From SABI01 sp963676605 (GTDB lineage Bacteria; Spirochaetota; Spirochaetia; Sphaerochaetales; Sphaerochaetaceae), in NCBI GenBank assembly GCA_963676605.2, contig CAXXSP010000040.1, positions 1 through 38,106 of the forward strand: a DNA stretch of 38,106 nt. The letters run 5' to 3'. This document shows positions 33,605-38,106 of this stretch, piece after piece; position 1 is the stretch's first letter; every line of letters starts with the position of its first letter. The notes under the pieces were generated by a model. The model worked only from the letters and a program-made list of their open reading frames with translations. It did no database searches and was not told the origin of the DNA. The position numbers and the translations under genes are program-made.

Positions 33605-34273
33605 TTATTCGTAGAACCCTATCTCCAGACCTACCTTGAACAGTTCGAAATCGCTTTTCAGCTTGAACTTTTTCATGATATTCGATTTGTGAGAAGATAC
33701 GGTCTTTACTGATATGTGATAAAAGGATGCAATATCTTCCGGAGTCGTCCCGTTCAGAAGGGAGAAGAAGATCTCCTTCTCTCTCCGGCTCAGGAGATTC
33801 ATTTCCTGAGCTCTATCATCAAGAGCCTCTGCATGACGCACATTCTTTGCCAGGAGATTTGCTGAGTTGTGGCAAAAATAACTCTGCCCGTCGAGCACAG
33901 TCTTCACCGCTGTTACAAATGTCTCATCAGTACAGGTCTTCGATACGATGCCGTCAACACCTGTTTCGACCAGAGTCCTCACCTTAACCTCACTCAACCT
34001 TCCCGAAACCAGAAGGACTGCTGCCTTCTTCCGAATATATTTGATCTCCTGGATAAGGTTCGGGATATAGACATCATTATAGTCATCAATGATGATCGTA
34101 AGGTCGGGTGACAGCTCCCGGTAACGAGTGAGCGCATCATTCACGTCTGTATCTTGGTCGATTCTGATGTTCTTTTTCAGGTCTCCATGAAGGATTTTTT
34201 CAATACCGGAAAGAATAAGATTCTGTCGTCCTACGAGAAGAATAGCATTCGTACTACGTGGTTTCCTGCTCAC
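33605..34273 (-). CDS. LuxR/NarL-type regulator with atypical receiver domain
   Basis: This is 222 residues from a GTG at 34273-34271, which has AGGAGGAG about 10 bases upstream. A longer frame to a TTG at 34363 would run through the promoter. The N-terminal receiver keeps the phospho-acceptor region (TIIIDDYND, Asp63/64) and the conserved Lys (GIVSKT), but its first strand reads ILLVGRQ instead of the usual acidic pair. It may therefore not be phosphorylated normally. The C-terminal helix-turn-helix is LSRREKEIFFSLLNGTTPED, IASFYHISVKTVSSHKSNIM. No sensor kinase is adjacent. It probably controls itself and the downstream lipoprotein/barrel operon. Confidence 0.85.
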   Translation of the reverse strand: MSRKPRSTNAILLVGRQNLILSGIEKILHGDLKKNIRIDQDTDVNDALTRYRELSPDLTIIIDDYNDVYIPNLIQEIKYIRKKAAVLLVSGRLSEVKVRTLVETGVDGIVSKTCTDETFVTAVKTVLDGQSYFCHNSANLLAKNVRHAEALDDRAQEMNLLSRREKEIFFSLLNGTTPEDIASFYHISVKTVSSHKSNIMKKFKLKSDFELFKVGLEIGFYE

Positions 34274-34336
34274 AACAAAGGTGCTCCTCCTGTATCCTCT
34301 GATGTCCAAACTTGTAAGTGTCTTCTTTATGCGTAC

Positions 34337-34363
34337 AGTATATGTAATAACAGTATACGTCAA
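34337..34363 (-). promoter_or_regulatory. LuxR gene promoter region with TATACTGT direct repeat
   Basis: On the minus strand TTGACG (complement of 34358-34363) is followed 15 bases later by TATACT. TATACTGT occurs twice, 15 bases apart, so one copy may be a binding site. The spacing is short for a standard promoter, hence moderate confidence. Confidence 0.4.
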
Positions 34364-34406
34364 ACATTGTTCATGTACATGTAAAATATTTCCGAAATGA
34401 ATATAA

Positions 34407-34419
34407 GAATTTTCCGAGA
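34407..34419. promoter_or_regulatory. Second copy of 13-mer shared with the lipoprotein operon
   Basis: GAATTTTCCGAGA here is identical to 33408-33420. This copy lies about 45-60 bases upstream of the LuxR promoter elements, with a related TTTCCGAAA at 34389-34397. Its position suits autoregulation by the LuxR-type protein. Confidence 0.4.
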
Positions 34420-34500
34420 TTGCTGATTTAATAGCGTAAAATCGAGATTACTCACAGCGCTACAGCAAGAACACTTTCCTTCGGTCAGGAGGAAATTCTG

Positions 34501-34558
34501 CCGGGAGGATGTTTTTCCTGCCGTCTCCCTTCTCTTCGATCCTCCGGTTAGGATTTTT
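34501..34558 (+). promoter_or_regulatory. Attenuator-like leader upstream of alkaline phosphatase
   Basis: Segment 1 (CCGGGAGGAT, 34501-34510) can pair with segment 2 (TCCTGCCG, 34516-34523, one mismatch). Alternatively it can pair with segment 3 (ATCCTCCGG, 34539-34547, one bulge). Segment 3 can instead pair with AGGAT at 34550-34554, which runs into TTTTT like a weak terminator. This is attenuator geometry, but the stems are short. A possible 48-codon leader frame starts at 34509 with poorly placed ribosome signals. The rest of 34364-34705 shows no gene. Confidence 0.3.
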
Positions 34559-34705
34559 GAGTCTACCTGTATATGCACCGATGAGACTTCAGCCGGGCAC
34601 ACAGAACACATCTTCGGGTTCATATATTTTTCACGTTTTCATGATCATTTCTTAAACTTCTGGGGGCAGGATGAGTTAAACCATGAGGTTTCAAGGAGTT
34701 AAGAA

Positions 34706-36172
34706 ATGAATAAAATCAGTACAGTATTGTTCGTTCTCCTGTTTTCCTTTGCAGCTTTTGCACAGGGTCAGCAGGAACCCGCATTGGATACCCAGAACGT
34801 ATCCGAAGACAAGGCCAAATACGTTTTCCTTTTTATAGGTGACGGGATGGCTATGCCGCAGATAAACGCTGCCGAAGCGTATATGAGTGCTCAGAATGGA
34901 ACGAAACCTGGAGTCAGCAGACTCGGTTTCACGCAGTTCCCGGCACAGGGACTTACCACCACCTACGATGCAGGGTCCTTCATCACCGACTCTGCCTCCG
35001 CAGGAACAGCCATCGCGAGCGGGAATAAAACTCTGTCAGGCGTGATCAACTATGATGAGACAAAAACCAAGACGTTCAAGACGATCGCAGAATATGCAAA
35101 GGAGTCCGGGAAGAAGGTCGGTATCATCTCAAGTGTGAACCTCGACCACGCTACACCAGCCTCTTTCTATGCAAAACAGAAGAGCAGAAGTGATTATTAT
35201 GAAATCAACATGCAGCTTGCAAACAGTGACTTCGATTATTTCGCCGGTGGTATGGTACGGGTAGACAAAACTCCTGCAGGCGAAAAATCAGCCCATGCTC
35301 TCATGGAAGAGAAGGGCTGGAACATTGCTTCAAGCAGAGAGGAACTCAACGCTCTCACTCCTGGAAATAATCAGGTGTACGCCTATTACGGCACAAGCTT
35401 CACACGAAATTCACTCGATTATGCTCTGGACCAGGAAGCAGATGATATCAGCCTTGCCGAGTATACAAAGAAAGGTATAGAGCTTCTCGATAACGAAGAA
35501 GGGTTTTTCATGATGGTTGAGGGCGGAAAGATCGACTGGGCATGTCATGCGAATGACGCAGCCTCTTCGATCAGCAATACCATGGCCTTCGATGATGCGA
35601 TCGCAGAAGCGGTTGCGTTCTATAACGCACACCCACAAGAGACTCTCATCATCGTGACCGGCGACCATGAGACCGGTGGTCTCACCCTCGGTTTTGCAGG
35701 AACGAAGTACGACTCGGCCTTCAAAGAGATCGCCAAACAGAATATGTCGTATGAAGCGTTCGACACCTTCGTTCTCAAACCTTTCAAGGCTGAAACTGCA
35801 GGAAAGGGCACCCTCGCAGAGCTGCTTCCTGAGATTGAGAAGAACTTCGGACTCACAGATCTTAACGACTATGAATCGACCATGCTTGCAGATGCTTTCG
35901 AAAGAAGCATGAAAGGCGATGAGGTTATCACCTCCAAGACGCAGGATTATCTCCTGTACGGTGGATACGAGCCTCTGACTGTGACCATCACCCACCTGCT
36001 CAACCAGAGAGCCGGTCTTGCCTGGACTTCCTACTCTCACACCGGTGTCCCCGTACAGACTTTTGCGCTTGGTGTCGGTCAGAACCTGTTCAATGGATAT
36101 TATGATAACACCGATATCTTCAGGAAAATCTATTCGATCATGATCTCTGACGATGCTGCTCCCATGGCATAA
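34706..36172 (+). CDS. phoA: Alkaline phosphatase (PhoA family)
   Basis: This 488-residue exported enzyme hydrolyses phosphate monoesters. The signal peptide is MNKISTVLFVLLFSFAAFA, cut before QGQQ. Metal and catalytic residues are all present: Asp46 in FIGDGM, the nucleophile Ser96 in TDSASAGTA, DHATP at 147-151, Glu272 with Asp277 and His281 (VEGGKIDWACHAND), DHETGG at 320-325 and His445 in SHTG. AAGGAG lies 7 bases before the ATG. An AAACC/GGTTT small dyad (34678-34691) overlaps the ribosome-binding region. No recognisable Pho box was found. The likely role is phosphate scavenging at the cell surface or in the periplasm. Confidence 0.95.
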   Translation: MNKISTVLFVLLFSFAAFAQGQQEPALDTQNVSEDKAKYVFLFIGDGMAMPQINAAEAYMSAQNGTKPGVSRLGFTQFPAQGLTTTYDAGSFITDSASAGTAIASGNKTLSGVINYDETKTKTFKTIAEYAKESGKKVGIISSVNLDHATPASFYAKQKSRSDYYEINMQLANSDFDYFAGGMVRVDKTPAGEKSAHALMEEKGWNIASSREELNALTPGNNQVYAYYGTSFTRNSLDYALDQEADDISLAEYTKKGIELLDNEEGFFMMVEGGKIDWACHANDAASSISNTMAFDDAIAEAVAFYNAHPQETLIIVTGDHETGGLTLGFAGTKYDSAFKEIAKQNMSYEAFDTFVLKPFKAETAGKGTLAELLPEIEKNFGLTDLNDYESTMLADAFERSMKGDEVITSKTQDYLLYGGYEPLTVTITHLLNQRAGLAWTSYSHTGVPVQTFALGVGQNLFNGYYDNTDIFRKIYSIMISDDAAPMA

Positions 36173-36214
36173 GAACAGAAACACACATCAATAGGAAACA
36201 ATCGATTACGTGAC

Positions 36215-36235
36215 GGGGAGAGCTCTGCTCTCCCT
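36215..36235 (+). terminator. Hairpin after alkaline phosphatase gene
   Basis: GGGAGAGC, TCT and GCTCTCCC form a perfect 8-bp stem with a three-base loop, 43 bases beyond the phosphatase stop and 28 before the next start. The tail TGCTTTC is a poor T run, so termination is probably partial, with readthrough into the YibE/F gene. Confidence 0.55.
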
Positions 36236-36262
36236 GCTTTCACGACTTTCAAGAGGAAGATC

Positions 36263-37408
36263 ATGTTCATTGCAGAGAAAAATACACGGAAAGATATCAT
36301 ATTCACAGGTGTGATCTGTATGCTCACACTGCTCACGTTTTTCATACCCGGCGGTTTCGATGAGAGAAAACAAGGAAACAGTATCAGGGCCCGTGCCGAA
36401 ATCATCGAAGTTGATAACAGTGAACTGGAACAGTACGGGATCGTGAAGACAGGCAATCAGGGTGTCACACTGAAGATACTGAACGGGCCTTTCAAGGGAC
36501 TGGAGACAAAATCGAATAATATGCTTATCGGAAAGCTCGAGCTCGATAAGATGTATGCCGTAGGGGATATTGCCCTTACCACCATAGATATGGATGAGCA
36601 GGGCGAGTTTGTATATGCGAACCCGGTGGATCACTACCGCCTGCGGACAGAAGGAATCCTCCTGTTCCTCTTCTCAGGTCTTCTTGTGCTCTATGCAGGA
36701 TGGACCGGGATAAAAGCCCTGGTCTCTTTCGTTTTCACAGGAATGATGATCTGGAAGATCCTTCTTCCCGGTTTTCTCCTCGGCTTCTCCCCGATCCTCA
36801 TCTCCCTTCTTGTTGTCGCTGTAATCTCCGGTGTCATCGTACTGCTCGTAGGAGGGCTTTCCCTGAAGGGACTTATCTCTCTGCTCGGGACGTTGGCAGG
36901 TGCCGGCTTCACCGCGATCTTCTCAATACTCTTCGGTACACTGTTTCATATTCACGGAGCGGTGAAACCATTCTCTGAAAGCCTCCTCTACTCCGGGTAT
37001 GGCCATCTGGATCTTCATGCCATCCTCATATCGGGAATATTCCTTGCTTCCAGCGGTGCCGTTATGGATATCAGCATGGACATCTCTGCTTCAATGTATG
37101 AGATACGGCAGAAGAAACCCGACATCCATCCAAAAGAACTCATTATCTCGGGAATCAAGGTCGGACGGGCAGTCGTAGGAACAATGACAACTACCCTGCT
37201 TCTCGCGTATTCGGGAAGCTATACTGCCGTTCTCATGGTCATGATGGCACAGGGTACTCCGGCAGCCAATATACTGAATCTGACGTACGTGAGTGCGGAA
37301 ATCCTTCATACACTCGTAGGGAGTTTCGGTCTGGTGCTCACCGCACCACTTACCGCTCTGATCGGAGGCTTCATCTACGCACGGACAGAAAACCTACCCA
37401 GTGGATGA
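36263..37408 (+). CDS. YibE/F-family membrane protein
   Basis: This 381-residue protein has one N-terminal membrane segment (IIFTGVICMLTLLTFFIPGG) and an extracytoplasmic beta-rich domain to about residue 125 (VTLKILNGPFKGLETKSNNM). About seven further helices follow, with GILLFLFSGLLVLYAGWTGI and SSGAVMDISMDISASMYEI as landmarks. That arrangement matches the YibE/F family of poorly characterised multi-pass proteins, often annotated as possible transporters. GAGG lies 6 bases before the ATG. It may be partly co-transcribed with the phosphatase. Confidence 0.88.
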   Translation: MFIAEKNTRKDIIFTGVICMLTLLTFFIPGGFDERKQGNSIRARAEIIEVDNSELEQYGIVKTGNQGVTLKILNGPFKGLETKSNNMLIGKLELDKMYAVGDIALTTIDMDEQGEFVYANPVDHYRLRTEGILLFLFSGLLVLYAGWTGIKALVSFVFTGMMIWKILLPGFLLGFSPILISLLVVAVISGVIVLLVGGLSLKGLISLLGTLAGAGFTAIFSILFGTLFHIHGAVKPFSESLLYSGYGHLDLHAILISGIFLASSGAVMDISMDISASMYEIRQKKPDIHPKELIISGIKVGRAVVGTMTTTLLLAYSGSYTAVLMVMMAQGTPAANILNLTYVSAEILHTLVGSFGLVLTAPLTALIGGFIYARTENLPSG

Positions 37409-37777
37409 TTCATGAGAAGTGAACACTCCTGAAGGGAAGCATGACCCAAATCTATCTTCTGCACGAAACCGTTCCAACGGAAATCCACAGGCTCATGATG
37501 TCTTCAACAAAGGCATGTGAGCCTGCTACCTGAAAGAAGGATCAATCACCTAAGCACATCACAGACGCTCTTTATATCCAAGAACACCCATTTCATGTCC
37601 GAAGTACTTTTTCCATGATACATCAACTATTTCCGAAGTGGATCTCATTCACTCTATCCCCTTCTTTTTCCCTCTTCTCTCCAGTATTCCCTTCCGTTAG
37701 AGTCTCAAACACGATATGCTGAGCAGAAAAAGGGAGCTCGGCATTGAGCTGAACCATACCTGAGGAGAGAGGATTAT
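37409..37777. other. Intergenic region with possible 30-codon ORF and stem-loop
   Basis: No established gene is visible in these 369 bases. A 30-codon frame (37441-37533, MTQIYLLHETVPTEIHRLMM at its start) follows an AAGGGAAG ribosome-like signal but resembles nothing I know. Inside it, arms CAGGCTCA (37488-37495) and TGAGCCTG (37518-37525) form an 8-bp stem with a 22-base loop, and CCGTT/AACGG forms a smaller hairpin at 37469-37480. The latter half is pyrimidine-rich, followed by a GAGAGG ribosome-binding site for the next gene. Confidence 0.3.
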
Positions 37778-38065
37778 ATGAAACATTACGTTCTTTTAAA
37801 TTTCGAGGAAGGATTTCTGGATGAGGAGTTTTTCTCCGTGATGAACAAAGCCTTCAGTGATATGCAGGAAGCGATCGCAGGAATGACCGGGTTTGAGATT
37901 AGAAAAAACATCGTAGAGAGAGATTCCAATGCTGATGTGATGCTGCGCGTGGACCTGAAAGAGAAAGAGGATCTAAAGATTTATCTCGAACATCCTCTCC
38001 ATGTAGAGTTCGCTCAGATGATCGCCCCTCACAAGGTGAAGATGACAACGTTCGACTGCGAATAG
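37778..38065 (+). CDS. Dabb-domain (stress-responsive alpha/beta barrel) protein
   Basis: This is a 95-residue protein of normal Dabb length. It starts MKHYVLLNFEEGF and carries the ferredoxin-like pattern with NADVMLRVDLKEKEDLKIYL, then EHPLHVEFAQMIAPH; the HPLH motif is characteristic. Dabb proteins form dimeric barrels. Some are small enzymes and many are stress-induced without known activity. A GAGAGG lies 6 bases before the ATG. It is a stand-alone gene as far as the window shows; only 41 bases with a weak TGCCG/CGGCA dyad follow. Confidence 0.9.
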   Translation: MKHYVLLNFEEGFLDEEFFSVMNKAFSDMQEAIAGMTGFEIRKNIVERDSNADVMLRVDLKEKEDLKIYLEHPLHVEFAQMIAPHKVKMTTFDCE

Positions 38066-38106
38066 AATGCCGACAGGTGGTGCCGGCAAGATATCTGTTT
38101 AGGTAA

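Noticed and set aside
35411..36184. 257-codon minus-strand frame inside the alkaline phosphatase gene
   Set aside because: It is antisense to a gene with every catalytic motif intact, and its composition looks like a shadow frame.

Overview
The window looks like chromosomal DNA from a spirochaete (phylum Spirochaetota, Sphaerochaeta- or Spirochaetaceae-like). This is inferred from gene content, not from any search. The signs are many lipoproteins with short spirochaete-type lipoboxes, paired FadL/PorV-like outer-membrane barrels, sugar ABC operons without their own ATPase, TRAP uptake of organic acids or polyols, and roughly balanced base composition. No rRNA, tRNA, CRISPR array, phage gene or transposase was seen.

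Layout. (1) 1-6740: a carbohydrate locus. A minus-strand ABC importer (two permeases, then a binding protein) runs through a terminator into a GH43 glycosidase and the start of another glycosidase-like gene. Divergent to it are an AraC regulator and a Gfo/Idh/MocA oxidoreductase. (2) 7095-10490: accessory genes. These are a lipoprotein, a candidate folded RNA, an XRE-M78 (ImmA/IrrE-like) regulator-protease, and a Fic AMP-transferase behind a cluster of seven repeats. (3) 10541-13437: ornithine carbamoyltransferase, RmuC, and a HipB antitoxin whose HipA partner survives only as an N-terminal stub. (4) 13644-16425: a large Cache-HAMP-PAS-GGDEF-HD-GYP cyclic-di-GMP protein. (5) 16644-24250: a long minus-strand TRAP catabolic operon (DctP, DctQ, DctM, zinc dehydrogenase, SDR, split transketolase, frameshifted GarR-like reductase), with a divergent GntR/FCD regulator at 24709. 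(6) 25404-28375: an AAA/DUF4143 ATPase gene between imperfect direct repeats, then GNAT and an intact GarR-like paralogue whose ribosome-binding site lies inside a perfect hairpin. (7) 28585-34419: two lipoprotein plus outer-membrane-barrel pairs in one operon, with a LuxR-type regulator upstream. (8) 34501-38065: PhoA-type alkaline phosphatase, a YibE/F membrane protein and a Dabb-domain protein.

The most coherent system is the TRAP/transketolase operon with its GntR regulator and the GarR paralogue about 4 kb beyond the operon promoter. A hydroxylated acid or polyol would be imported, oxidised by the two dehydrogenases to a ketose or keto-acid, and cleaved by transketolase. The resulting semialdehyde would be reduced by the GarR-type enzyme. 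No kinase or isomerase is present, so the route may use unphosphorylated intermediates. The operon copy of the reductase carries two single-base insertions; the intact copy may cover for it and may be controlled at the level of its mRNA leader.
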